A stretch of DNA of 64,000 nucleotides from G965267605 sp965267605. Lineage in GTDB: Bacteria; Bacteroidota; Bacteroidia; Flavobacteriales_E; Vicingaceae. This document shows, piece after piece, positions 1 through 8,381 of the stretch. The position numbers were made by a program, and so were the translations under genes. The stretch is taken from positions 3,348,001-3,412,000 of the forward strand of contig OZ254088.1 in assembly GCA_965267605.1 (NCBI GenBank). The letters are read 5' to 3'. Under the pieces are notes generated by a model. It was not told the DNA's origin. It did not search any database and was given only the letters and a program-made list of their open reading frames with translations. How positions within the stretch are numbered: position 1 is the stretch's first letter; each line of letters opens with the position of its first letter.

Positions 1-21
1 TATTAATAGGTTTAGAATACC

Positions 22-147
22 ATGAGGTCGTTAATTATCCAAGTTCGAGACGCAGTCAGGCATGTGGAAGACCGTTTTAACAGAACCGCGGGATGGTTCT
101 TCATCAACGGTCGCAAAAGCTTAAGTGACTACCAGGATCTTAGCTAA
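22..147 (+). CDS. possible small protein, 41 aa, unknown
   Basis: An ATG-initiated frame of 41 codons ends in TAA just before the convergent end of the aldehyde dehydrogenase gene. The peptide has a plausible amphipathic, Arg-rich composition and ends in SLSDYQDLS. A stop codon lies in frame only 18 bases upstream of the ATG, so it is not simply the tail of a longer gene on this strand. I do not recognise it; it may be chance. Confidence 0.22.
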   Translation: MRSLIIQVRDAVRHVEDRFNRTAGWFFINGRKSLSDYQDLS

Positions 148-150
148 GTA

Positions 151-1593
151 TTAAAGCTTGATGCAAACGTTGGTTGGCTCTGTGAAGAAGCGCAACGCTT
201 CGAAGCCACCTTCTCTTCCTACGCCCGAAGCTTTCACTCCGCCAAAAGGAGTTCTAAGGTCGCGTAGCAGCCAGCAATTTACCCAAACGATACCTGCTTC
301 CAGGTGTGCACCAAATCGGTGAGCACGCTTAAGGTCATTGGTCCAAACCGAAGAAGCAAGACCATACTTTGTAGAGTTTGCCAGAGCGAGTGCTTCATCT
401 TCTGTGTCGAACGGCATGATGGTTACCACTGGGCCAAATATCTCTTCCTGGTTGGTGCGACATTGCATATCCAATCCTTCAATGATGGTTGGGGCAATGT
501 AGTATCCTTTATCATGCGGAGCAGGAAGCACAACGCGTTCACCACCCGCTAAAACAGTCCCACCTTCTTCCTTAGCAAGCTCGATGTATGAAAGCACCTT
601 ATTCATGTGGTCTTCAGAAACAACAGCGCCCATTTTAGAATCGGGATCATCTGGTGCGCCTACTTTCCAGTTCTTGGTACGGGCAACGAATTCATCCCGG
701 AACTTCTCATAAATGGATCGTTCAACCAATATGCGTGAGCCACAAAGACAAATTTGACCCTGGTTGGCAAATGAGGAGCGCATGGTAGTATCCATCATCT
801 TGTCAAAATCGCAATCGGCAAAAATGATGTTGGGATTTTTTCCACCTAGTTCCAGTGACAATTTCTTGAACATGGGGGCCGCCACTTTTGAGATGGCTTC
901 ACCAGTTGCGGTGCCTCCTGTAAATGAAATGATCGGAATTTCCGGATGCGTAGTTATTGCGCTTCCTACTTTGGGCCCGAGACCATGAACGATGTTCAAC
1001 ACGCCCGCTGGTAAACCAACTTCTATGCAGATCTCAGAAAGCAGGTATGCGGTAACCGGTGTAATCTCACTTGGTTTTGCAACTACCGTATTTCCTGTGG
1101 CCAGTGCGGGAGCAATTTTCCATGTGAAAAGGTATAGGGGTAAATTCCATGGACTGATACATCCGGCAACGCCAATTGATTTTCTTAGGGTGTAGTTAAG
1201 TGCTCGTCCAGACATGCTGTGCAATTCCCATTCATCATGAAGGATCGCGGTAGCATAGAACTTAAAATTGGATGAGGCGCGGGGTATATCTACTTGTGTT
1301 GCCAGCCAAACCGGCTTGCCATTGTCCATCGATTCGGCTTTGGCGAGCTCATCTAAACGCTCCTCAATTCTATTGGCAATAGCCATCATAAAATCGCTGC
1401 GCTTCTGATCAGTCATGCGACTCCATTCAGGATAGGCTTGTTTCGCAGCTTCCACAGCTTGCTGAACATCCTGCTCATCTGAATCAGGGATGGTGCCGTA
1501 TACCTCCCCTGTTGATGGATTCACATTGTCCAGATAATTTTCGCTGGCCGGAGCCACCAATGCTCCGTTGATGTAGTTCTTCAATTCAACCAT
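151..1593 (-). CDS. NAD(P)-dependent aldehyde dehydrogenase (ALDH8/aminomuconate-semialdehyde dehydrogenase-like)
   Basis: This 480-residue protein oxidises an aldehyde to the acid with NAD(P)+ in the cytoplasm. The full ALDH fold is present: PWN (N150), the cofactor lysine K173 in VAKPSE, the FTGGTATG loop near 224-231, general base E248 in LELGGKNP and the catalytic thiol C282 in GQICLCGSR. Length is standard. The NPNII segment and the GQICLCG surroundings recall the 2-aminomuconate/2-hydroxymuconate semialdehyde dehydrogenase branch, suggesting tryptophan or aromatic catabolism, but no other kynurenine-pathway gene is nearby, so the substrate is an inference. The ATG start sits about 24 bases downstream of a terminator-like hairpin in its leader. 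It is divergent from the histidine kinase gene. Confidence 0.94.
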   Translation of the reverse strand: MVELKNYINGALVAPASENYLDNVNPSTGEVYGTIPDSDEQDVQQAVEAAKQAYPEWSRMTDQKRSDFMMAIANRIEERLDELAKAESMDNGKPVWLATQVDIPRASSNFKFYATAILHDEWELHSMSGRALNYTLRKSIGVAGCISPWNLPLYLFTWKIAPALATGNTVVAKPSEITPVTAYLLSEICIEVGLPAGVLNIVHGLGPKVGSAITTHPEIPIISFTGGTATGEAISKVAAPMFKKLSLELGGKNPNIIFADCDFDKMMDTTMRSSFANQGQICLCGSRILVERSIYEKFRDEFVARTKNWKVGAPDDPDSKMGAVVSEDHMNKVLSYIELAKEEGGTVLAGGERVVLPAPHDKGYYIAPTIIEGLDMQCRTNQEEIFGPVVTIMPFDTEDEALALANSTKYGLASSVWTNDLKRAHRFGAHLEAGIVWVNCWLLRDLRTPFGGVKASGVGREGGFEALRFFTEPTNVCIKL

Positions 1594-1616
1594 GACAGGC
1601 TAATATAAAAAGAAAA

Positions 1617-1635
1617 GGTGCCCCAGTGGGGCACC
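1617..1635 (-). terminator. terminator-like hairpin in the aldehyde dehydrogenase leader
   Basis: A perfect 8-bp stem, GGTGCCCC/GGGGCACC, with loop AGT on the plus strand, is followed on the minus strand by TTTTCTTTTT. It therefore reads as an intrinsic terminator in the minus direction, directly upstream of the dehydrogenase ATG. No minus-strand gene lies upstream for it to terminate, so an attenuator or the end of a short unannotated transcript is possible. Confidence 0.55.
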
Positions 1636-1746
1636 AAACCTAATCGCACAATAATGTTGGAAGACAAAAAAAGGAAGGTAATTCAGAATGATTGCTATGC
1701 TCTATCTTCCACGTTCCAAATGTATATTTATAATGCAGGTGCTCTT

Positions 1747-1782
1747 GTTAATGCCCAGTTAACAAACGTTAAAAACTGTTAA
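1747..1782 (+). promoter_or_regulatory. four phased GTTAA direct repeats upstream of the kinase operon
   Basis: GTTAA occurs at 1747, 1758, 1768 and 1778, i.e. at 11, 10 and 10 base spacing, so all copies lie on one face of the helix. Tandem hexamer-like direct repeats at this pitch are the usual binding layout for OmpR/PhoB-family regulators (for example the TTAACA repeats of Bacillus PhoP). They lie 44-79 bases before the kinase start, so they are a candidate autoregulatory site for the response regulator encoded at 3256. Binding is inferred. Confidence 0.5.
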
Positions 1783-1825
1783 AGCAGAAATAGCGCATCA
1801 TTCAATGAGATGGTAAAGCGTTATT

Positions 1826-3256
1826 TTGACAACCGTGAAGCCAACGATACTTAAAGTCCTAGTAGGTTTTATCTCATTCAGTCTTTTGGGATTGCTCAGT
1901 GTTCAGATTTACTGGATACGTGAGGCTGTGCATGTAAAAAAAGACGAGTTTGATCAGAAGGTGAAACTGGCATTGAGCAATGTGGCCAGCAAGCTGGAAA
2001 GAATTGAACAGCTGGAACAGATCAAAGAATTGCACGAGAACAGAAATGTCTCAATTGCTGAAAGTGGTATTGACGAGACACCGAAGGTTGACGAGTTCGA
2101 GATCAAAGGCATCAAAAAGGTAAAGATCGATAGTGCCTCTCAGGCCAAGCTGGTTAAGAAGACAGACTTCGTAGAGGATGTCATCAATGAGATTTACGAT
2201 CCTGAATCTGTTCCGGAGATGACAGAACGGGTGGAGCCTCACATACTTGATTCAGTGCTTAGGAATGAACTGATCATGGCGGGAATCGGGGCCAAATTTG
2301 AATACGGTGTGCTCGACAATGTTGGCTACAACATTTTTGCCGACCCAACCTATGAATCGGAACTGGACAAAGCACAATACCGTCAGCGCATGTATCCCAA
2401 TGACCTGATTGGAGATCCGTACTACCTTACTATTTACTTCCCTCACCGAAGAGGCTACATTCTGGGGTCCATGTGGGTTATTCTCGCAGTGTCCGCTGCA
2501 TTCCTCATTATGGTTGGTGGCTCCTTTGTTTATGCGATCAAAACGATTTTTAGGCAGAAGAAACTCTCGGATGTAAAGAATGATTTCATCAGCAACATGA
2601 CTCATGAATTGAAGACACCCATATCAACCATTGGACTTGCTTGCGAGGCGATGACGGATACAGCCATCACAGATGAATCAAGAAAGAAGGTATACCTGGG
2701 TATGATCGCTCAAGAGAACAAACGTTTGGGTTTGCTAGTAGAGAACGTACTGAAAAGTGCGGTTTGGGATTCGGGTGAATTCAAGTTGAAGTATGAAACT
2801 TTTGACCTGCACGAGGTGATGCAGCAGATCGCAAGAAGCGTAGAGATCCAGGTGCAGCAGAGGAATGGGCGTATCCTTACCAACCTAACAGCTGAGGATT
2901 CCATTATCCTTGCAGACAAGGTGCACATTACCAACCTTATTTATAACCTGCTTGACAACGCGAACAAGTACTCACCCGATCAGCCGGAGATTATAGTGGA
3001 GACGTGGAACGAGGACGATGGCATCAAGATCAAGGTGCACGACAACGGTATTGGCATCAAACGCGAAAACGTTAAAAAGGTATTTGATAAGTTTTACCGG
3101 GTGCCTACTGGAAACGTGCATAACGTGAAAGGATTCGGGCTGGGATTGCACTATGTAAAGGCCATAGTGGAAAGGCATTCAGGCAACGTGAAGGTTGAAA
3201 GTGAGCTCGGGAAAGGAACCAAATTCGAAGTATATTTACCATTAAACAAAGTGTAA
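1826..3256 (+). CDS. membrane sensor histidine kinase
   Basis: A 476-residue two-component kinase in the inner membrane. The first membrane segment is at about 10-28, followed by a periplasmic sensor of about 180 residues with a predicted helical start, then a second membrane segment at about 211-238. HisKA carries the phospho-acceptor H260 in NMTHELKTPIST. The ATPase has an N box around N374-N378, G1 DNGIG (406-410) and G2 GFGLGL (436-441). There is no HAMP domain. The best start is the TTG at 1826; the GTG at 1835 is an alternative. The stop overlaps the next start as TAATG, implying translational coupling to the response regulator. The signal sensed is unknown; the co-transcribed ferritin hints at iron or redox stress. 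Confidence 0.93.
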   Translation: MTTVKPTILKVLVGFISFSLLGLLSVQIYWIREAVHVKKDEFDQKVKLALSNVASKLERIEQLEQIKELHENRNVSIAESGIDETPKVDEFEIKGIKKVKIDSASQAKLVKKTDFVEDVINEIYDPESVPEMTERVEPHILDSVLRNELIMAGIGAKFEYGVLDNVGYNIFADPTYESELDKAQYRQRMYPNDLIGDPYYLTIYFPHRRGYILGSMWVILAVSAAFLIMVGGSFVYAIKTIFRQKKLSDVKNDFISNMTHELKTPISTIGLACEAMTDTAITDESRKKVYLGMIAQENKRLGLLVENVLKSAVWDSGEFKLKYETFDLHEVMQQIARSVEIQVQQRNGRILTNLTAEDSIILADKVHITNLIYNLLDNANKYSPDQPEIIVETWNEDDGIKIKVHDNGIGIKRENVKKVFDKFYRVPTGNVHNVKGFGLGLHYVKAIVERHSGNVKVESELGKGTKFEVYLPLNKV

Positions 3257-3954
3257 TGCAAGACGTTAAGATTCTATTGGCAGAAGATGATCCCAACCTG
3301 GGAACATTGTTATCGGAATACCTTCATGCCAAAGGTTTTGTGACACAGCATGCAAAGAACGGAGATGAAGCATTAACCTTCTTTGCACAGAACGAATTCG
3401 ATCTGTGCCTCCTGGATGTAATGATGCCTATAAAAGATGGCATAACACTGGCCAAGGAGATCAGAAAAGTCGATAAGGAAATACCGATCATATTCCTTAC
3501 CGCCAAATCTATGAAGCAAGACGCCATTGAGGGGTTCAAAGCAGGAGCTGATGATTACATCACCAAGCCATTCAGTATGGAAGAACTGCTGATGCGTGTT
3601 CAGGCAGTGTTGAGAAGAACTACGGGCATTCGATCTGAAAAGGAAGAAAAATCCTCATTTAATATTGGGAAGTTCAGTTTCGATTCACAATCACAGGTGC
3701 TTTCAATGGATGGCGAGGAGCAGAAGCTTACATCCAAGGAGAACGAGTTACTCAAACTATTGTGTCTTGCGGATAGCGATGTCTTAGACCGGAGTTATGC
3801 CCTGAAGGCCATCTGGGATGATGACAATTACTTTAATTCAAGAAGTATGGATGTTTACATTGCGAAACTCAGGAAGTATCTCAAGAAAGATAGTTCGATA
3901 GAGATAGTGAATGTTCATGGTAAAGGCTTTAAATTGCTGACGAAAGATTCATAA
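3256..3954 (+). CDS. OmpR-family response regulator
   Basis: A 232-residue DNA-binding response regulator, partner of the preceding kinase. The receiver domain (about 4-118) keeps the acidic pair E10-D12, phospho-acceptor D54 in CLLDVMMP, T82 and K104 in ITKPF. A winged-helix domain follows at about 140-229, with a typical SMDVYIAKLRKYL recognition helix region and a NVHGKGFKL wing. The start ATG shares one base with the kinase stop. It probably binds the phased GTTAA repeats at 1747-1782. Ferritin begins 9 bases after its stop, so it is the likely third gene of the operon. Confidence 0.95.
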   Translation: MQDVKILLAEDDPNLGTLLSEYLHAKGFVTQHAKNGDEALTFFAQNEFDLCLLDVMMPIKDGITLAKEIRKVDKEIPIIFLTAKSMKQDAIEGFKAGADDYITKPFSMEELLMRVQAVLRRTTGIRSEKEEKSSFNIGKFSFDSQSQVLSMDGEEQKLTSKENELLKLLCLADSDVLDRSYALKAIWDDDNYFNSRSMDVYIAKLRKYLKKDSSIEIVNVHGKGFKLLTKDS

Positions 3955-3963
3955 CCTAACAAC

Positions 3964-4473
3964 ATGGTATCTAGCAAGATTGAAAAGGCACTCAACAAGC
4001 AAATAGCTTTGGAAGCGCAATCATCGCAGTTTTACCTGGCGATGGCTTCGTGGGCCGAGAATGAAGGATTAAACGGAACAGCAGAGTTTCTTTATAAGCA
4101 TTCGGATGAGGAAAGAATGCACATGCTCAAACTCGTTCGTTTTGTGAATGAAAGAGGTGGCAAGGCTGTGATTCCTGCATTGGATAAACCTCCCGTGAAG
4201 TTCAGTTCATTGAAGGCAATCTTTCAGAGCCTGCTGGATCATGAAATGACCGTGAGTGCTGAGATCAATAGTGTAGTAGATGTCTGTTTGAAAGAGAAGG
4301 ATTACACCACCCATAACTTCATGCAATGGTATGTTGCAGAACAGATGGAGGAAGAGGCTTTAGCCCGCACTATAATGGACAAGCTTAACATGATTGGGAA
4401 CGATAAGGGGGGCTTGTACTTGTTCGATCGTGACATTGAAACTTTGGTGGTTACCAGCACCGCTGAAGGTTAA
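3964..4473 (+). CDS. ftnA: ferritin (FtnA-type, non-haem)
   Basis: A cytoplasmic iron-storage subunit of 169 residues that oxidises Fe(II) and stores it as a mineral in a 24-mer. The ferroxidase centre is complete: E17, Y24, E50, H53, E94 and Q127, and the third (C) site acid E130 is present in EQMEEE. Length matches bacterial FtnA and no haem-ligating bacterioferritin methionine pattern is apparent. It starts 9 bases after the response regulator stop and is probably its co-transcribed target. Confidence 0.95.
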   Translation: MVSSKIEKALNKQIALEAQSSQFYLAMASWAENEGLNGTAEFLYKHSDEERMHMLKLVRFVNERGGKAVIPALDKPPVKFSSLKAIFQSLLDHEMTVSAEINSVVDVCLKEKDYTTHNFMQWYVAEQMEEEALARTIMDKLNMIGNDKGGLYLFDRDIETLVVTSTAEG

Positions 4474-4606
4474 AGATCACTTCATTTCAATAGTTTTTAC
4501 ACACCTGTTGTGAACAACTATTTGGCTTTGGCACGGTTATAGCCGAGGTTTTATGGTGTTAATTCTTAAATTTAGAACTCTGATTTTGGGAGGTTTAGGA
4601 AGTTCT

Positions 4607-5017
4607 ATGCGTTATCTACTGCTATTCATATTGTTTGTGGCACTAAGTTCTAGTGGCTTTGCGCAATTTGGATTTCTAGGAGGTAAAGGTCCCCGTCACT
4701 CACGTACAGCTTCTAACAAGGCAGCGCAAAGGGTTGTGGTTGAGCACCGCGATGCTTTCATGCGAAAGTCTAAGAAAGGGCCTAATGTTAAGGCCACCTC
4801 TAAAAGAAGAAAATCTCCATTTTCAAGTCAGAGAAAGAAGAACTCTTTCTACTATGGCAAAAAGACCAAGAGCAAGAAAGGGGGCGCTTTCCAGGCTAGA
4901 AAGTCAAATTATAAGGCTATTAAGAAGTCGTCTGGAGATGCTTTCACGCGTAATCCAAAGAAGTCATCTGGCCGAGGTGGCGGACGTGCAGGGGGCAAGC
5001 GCGGAAAGAGGCGTTAG
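4607..5017 (+). CDS. small, extremely basic secreted protein
   Basis: 136 residues starting at the ATG that gives a clean signal peptide (MRYLLLFILFVALSSSGFAQ); an upstream extension from 4553 would bury it and is rejected. The mature protein is built almost entirely of K, R, S and G, with no recognisable domain: KKTKSKKGG, KKSSGRGGGRAGGKRGKRR at the C terminus. Predicted pI is very high. It is exported to the periplasm or surface and could bind anionic polymers (nucleic acid, LPS, exopolysaccharide), but that is inference. It lies between ferritin and the YfiR-like gene with independent spacing. Confidence 0.75.
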   Translation: MRYLLLFILFVALSSSGFAQFGFLGGKGPRHSRTASNKAAQRVVVEHRDAFMRKSKKGPNVKATSKRRKSPFSSQRKKNSFYYGKKTKSKKGGAFQARKSNYKAIKKSSGDAFTRNPKKSSGRGGGRAGGKRGKRR

Positions 5018-5092
5018 GCGGGTATTTCATCCGGAAAACAGCTAAAATGATTATTTTGCAAAGCTGACAGAAATGAAGTTCTGGCCTCATTT

Positions 5093-5638
5093 TTGTTTAC
5101 CTTATCCAAAGTGCTACGTATATATAAATATGGAGTAATTCTCGCAGGGCTTGCGCTGTTGTGTTCTTTCCAGAATATCAACACTGCAAACACCAATGCG
5201 AGGGTTAAATCGGTCTTCATGTACAACTTCTCGAGGTACATTGAATGGCCCAGTAGCTATAAGAAAGGAGAATTCGTGATCGGGGTCGTTGGCGAGTCTC
5301 CGCTCTACAAGGAATTGGTGAACATGGCGAGAACGAAGAAGACAGGGAATCAAAGCTTCTCAATCAAGAAGTACGCTTCGGTTGAACAGATCGGTAAGTG
5401 CCACATTGTATTCGTACCCTACAAGAAATCTTCACTAGTAAGCTCTGTAGCCAAGAAAGTTAAAGGCTCCAGCGCGCTTGTTATTGCAGAGAAGGCAGGG
5501 TTGTCGGCAAAGGGTGCCGGAATCAACTTTGTGGTTAAAGACAACAGGACAAAATTTGAAATGAATAAAAAAGCACTGGAAAAGCGAGGGCTCAAGATTA
5601 GTTATAAGCTTGAAACTCTGGCGATTTTGGTCAATTAG
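5093..5638 (+). CDS. YfiR family (DUF4154) periplasmic protein
   Basis: A 181-residue exported protein. A hydrophobic signal segment (about 14-26, GVILAGLALLC) precedes a single DUF4154/YfiR domain with the hallmark start NFSRYIEWP and the end INFVVKDNRTKFEMN...ALEKRGLKIS. In Pseudomonas, YfiR sits in the periplasm and represses the HAMP-containing diguanylate cyclase YfiN. Here no GGDEF gene is adjacent; instead a TPR protein and a HAMP-SpoIIE phosphatase follow. Start codon is TTG at 5093 or GTG at 5111. A lipidated cysteine at the signal end is doubtful because the residue before it is Leu. Confidence 0.85.
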   Translation: MFTLSKVLRIYKYGVILAGLALLCSFQNINTANTNARVKSVFMYNFSRYIEWPSSYKKGEFVIGVVGESPLYKELVNMARTKKTGNQSFSIKKYASVEQIGKCHIVFVPYKKSSLVSSVAKKVKGSSALVIAEKAGLSAKGAGINFVVKDNRTKFEMNKKALEKRGLKISYKLETLAILVN

Positions 5639-5665
5639 TACACTAATTTGTAAATTTATCGGTTC

Positions 5666-6562
5666 GTGAAACGAATAGCACATATACTGATCTTCATTTG
5701 CTTGTCTGCCGCAGCATTCGGGCAAAATAAGATCGATGTTGCGTTCGGGCTGTTGGAGGATGGTCAGACGGCAAAAGCCAAGGCCATTATGGATGATGCG
5801 GTTAAGGAAGACCCTTACAAGCAAAGCGCAGAAGCGTGGTTCTGGAGAGGTTACATTACCAAGGAACTATACAAAGAAACAGAGAAAGGCAAGCTTAACT
5901 CAGACTTGAGAGAGCAAGCACTAACCTGTTTCGATGAGGCTGAGCAACTTGACCTTAAGAAGGAATTTGCAGCGAAAATCGTCAAGCAGGTCAACTACCT
6001 GGCCAATACATTCTACACGGATGTGGTAAACAATGTTCCAAATGTTGCAACCGCAACAGATAAGAGCATCACCAGGGTTGATGAATTGTTTGCGCGGTAC
6101 GTGAAACTCAAAAAGAAGGTTGGGAAGAACGCAGAAACGAAAGATAAGGTTGTGAAGTTCGAAAGAACGATCGGCTATATCTACATGCAGAAATATGAGA
6201 AGTCGGAGTACAAAGACATGAAGGCATTTGCCAATGCAGAGAGAAGATTTAAGAATGCGATGCAACGCGATAGCCTGGATGTTCTTGCTGTGTTCCATAT
6301 GGGAATTCTTCATTACAATACGGGTGCAGATATTCTAAACAAACTGGATTACGACCTTCCAATCGACAGCTTGCAGGATAAGATCGATGAGGGTGTAACG
6401 AAGTTCCTATTGGCACTTCCGTATCTGCACAAAGCGCACGCACTGGATAAGAATCGAAGGGAAGTTCTAAAAGGCCTTGCTCAAATTTACAATGGCTTGG
6501 GTGACCTTGAAAAGGAGGAGTACTACATTAAGAAGCTTGAGGCACTACCAGGTAGCGATTGA
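5666..6562 (+). CDS. secreted TPR-repeat protein
   Basis: 298 residues from a GTG start, beginning with a signal peptide (MKRIAHILIFICLSAAAFGQ). The rest is helical with tetratricopeptide-like pairs at about 25-60 (LEDGQTAKAKAIMDDAV), 170-215 and 250-295 (YLHKAHALDKNRREVLKGLAQIYNGLGDLEKEEYYIKK). Such proteins scaffold envelope complexes in Bacteroidota. It is 27 bases after the YfiR-like gene and 18 bases before the membrane phosphatase, so the three are probably one operon. No enzymatic motif. Confidence 0.8.
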   Translation: MKRIAHILIFICLSAAAFGQNKIDVAFGLLEDGQTAKAKAIMDDAVKEDPYKQSAEAWFWRGYITKELYKETEKGKLNSDLREQALTCFDEAEQLDLKKEFAAKIVKQVNYLANTFYTDVVNNVPNVATATDKSITRVDELFARYVKLKKKVGKNAETKDKVVKFERTIGYIYMQKYEKSEYKDMKAFANAERRFKNAMQRDSLDVLAVFHMGILHYNTGADILNKLDYDLPIDSLQDKIDEGVTKFLLALPYLHKAHALDKNRREVLKGLAQIYNGLGDLEKEEYYIKKLEALPGSD

Positions 6563-6580
6563 TAGATTGCTACTTCCGGG

Positions 6581-8368
6581 ATGAGTTTAAGATTTACAAT
6601 AGGAAGGAAGCTTGGCCTGGGATTTGGTTCCCTGATCGTATTCATTGTTGTCGTATTTATCCTTACGTACAACACCTTTACCACTTCCAAGAAACAAACA
6701 GACGACATCGCTAACATCTACCGACCATCGGTAGCCAGGTTAGGAGAACTCCGATATGAAATCGTTCGCTCCAGGCTGTTGACCATGACCTGGATCAACA
6801 TCCCACAGGAAGAAGCGAAAGACAAACAAAAACTCAATAGTCTTCACTACCGGGAGTATCCTCATCTAAAAACCAAGCTGTTGGATCTTTCCGCACAATG
6901 GACCGATGAAGAGGATCAGCAGACCATTAAAAAAACGTTCCTGCACATAGACAAACTGTTTGCTATGCAGGAAGACGTGAAAGACGTACTTGCTGATTTT
7001 GAAGATTACAAGGACCCGAGTAACCTGTGGATGACTGGAGCACGTCTGGAAGAAGACGGAGACATTTACGAGAAGTACCAGGAGATCATGCTTTCGCTAA
7101 ACGACTTGATCAATAGGCAGCAGCATGAAACAGATCAGCGAACAGAGAAGATGTTCGAGAGTTTCGATTTCCTTAAAATGCTGATCACCATCTTCATGAT
7201 CGCACTACCAATTGCAGGTCTGTTGGTAGCCTTCTTTACAACCAGATCAATTGTGAGACCTGTTGGCAAGCTGAAGGGGGTACTATTCGATCTGAGCAAG
7301 GGTGTATATCCGGAAGAAACCGTACGTGCGCGTAACGATGAGATCGGTGAAATGACCAATGCGCTTAACCGACTGGTTGCTGCACTGAAGAGAACAAAAG
7401 ATTTTGCGAACGAGGTAGGTGCCGGTAATTTCGAAACGGATTACGAACCCCTTGGTGAGCAAGATTCGCTGGGTAAGGCATTGCTTAAAATGAGGGATGA
7501 CCTCGCTGAGAATGAAAGGGAACTGGAGAGAAAGGTTGAAGAACGAACTGCTGAGGTGGTACGTCAGAAAGAAGAGATTGAGATACAGAACCAGCGTATC
7601 AGTGAACTTTACAATCAGGTAACAGATAGTATCAAATACGCGAAGCGGATTCAGGAGGCTATCCTGCCACCTGATGAATTGGTGAAACGCATGTTTCCGG
7701 AATCGTTTATCCTTTACAAGCCTAAAGACATTGTTTCCGGAGACTTTTACTGGATTGGCAAAAAGAATGGCAAGTCGTATTTCGCAGCAGTTGATTGTAC
7801 GGGTCATGGTGTACCAGGCGCACTGATGTCTATTGTTGGTTCTAATGGATTGAACCAGGCGCTGAGTGCTGCTTCATCTGATAATCCGGCACATGTACTT
7901 GATGAGCTGAACAAGACCGTTACCGAAACACTTCATAAGCGTGATGAATCTGCTGCACAGGATGGAATGGATATCGCCATTTGTGCACTGAGTGAAGACG
8001 GAAAGACATTGGAATACGCTGGAGCTTACAATCCACTTTACCTGCTTAGGGATGGTGAGATTCAGCAGATCAAGGCCGATAAACAAGCGATCGGTTCTTT
8101 CTCTGATAAGTCGGCACCCTATACCAACCACGAGATCAAACTGGAATCTGGCGATTACGTTTACCTTTTCTCTGACGGGTACGCGGATCAGTTTGGTGGA
8201 CCACAGGGTAAGAAGTTCATGTACAAGCAATTCCGAAAGGAATTATCTGCGCTGCAAGGCATGAGCATGGACGAACAAAGAGACCTTCTGGATAACACAA
8301 TCGAGAAGTGGAAGGGCCCTCTGGAGCAGGTGGATGATATCTTGATTATGGGGTTGAAAATTGCGTAA
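6581..8368 (+). CDS. membrane HAMP-SpoIIE serine phosphatase
   Basis: 595 residues. Membrane segment at about 12-32, a periplasmic helical sensor (about 33-192), a second membrane segment (about 193-215), a HAMP linker, a coiled coil (about 300-345, ERELERKVEERTAEVV) and a C-terminal SpoIIE/PP2C phosphatase. Metal ligands are visible in VSGDFYW (D388), AAVDCTGHGVPG (D405) and LFSDGYADQFGG. It likely dephosphorylates a cytoplasmic protein in response to an envelope signal, possibly relayed by the upstream YfiR-like protein by analogy with YfiN control. No anti-sigma antagonist (STAS) gene is next to it. Its stop codon overlaps the promoter-like element of the next gene. Confidence 0.9.
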   Translation: MSLRFTIGRKLGLGFGSLIVFIVVVFILTYNTFTTSKKQTDDIANIYRPSVARLGELRYEIVRSRLLTMTWINIPQEEAKDKQKLNSLHYREYPHLKTKLLDLSAQWTDEEDQQTIKKTFLHIDKLFAMQEDVKDVLADFEDYKDPSNLWMTGARLEEDGDIYEKYQEIMLSLNDLINRQQHETDQRTEKMFESFDFLKMLITIFMIALPIAGLLVAFFTTRSIVRPVGKLKGVLFDLSKGVYPEETVRARNDEIGEMTNALNRLVAALKRTKDFANEVGAGNFETDYEPLGEQDSLGKALLKMRDDLAENERELERKVEERTAEVVRQKEEIEIQNQRISELYNQVTDSIKYAKRIQEAILPPDELVKRMFPESFILYKPKDIVSGDFYWIGKKNGKSYFAAVDCTGHGVPGALMSIVGSNGLNQALSAASSDNPAHVLDELNKTVTETLHKRDESAAQDGMDIAICALSEDGKTLEYAGAYNPLYLLRDGEIQQIKADKQAIGSFSDKSAPYTNHEIKLESGDYVYLFSDGYADQFGGPQGKKFMYKQFRKELSALQGMSMDEQRDLLDNTIEKWKGPLEQVDDILIMGLKIA

Positions 8369-8381
8369 CTTAGCCTCTATG
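8361..8381 (+). promoter_or_regulatory. conserved start-proximal promoter-like element, copy 1
   Basis: TTGCGTAACTTAGC followed after 5 bases by the start ATG (TAACTTAG at 8366-8373, ATG at 8379). It resembles the Bacteroidota -7 box TAnnTTTG and would place the transcription start essentially at the ATG. The same block recurs at 11126-11146 before the paralogous gene, while the coding sequences that follow diverge. Confidence 0.4.

Noticed and set aside
4489..4522. Hairpin AATAGTT...AACTATT after the ferritin gene as a terminator
   Set aside because: Long interrupted loop and no following T tract; evidence too weak.
8361..8378. TTG start giving LRNLAS before the signal peptide
   Set aside because: The conserved block is nearly identical at silent positions to the block at 11126, favouring a regulatory role; the ATG gives the clean signal peptide.
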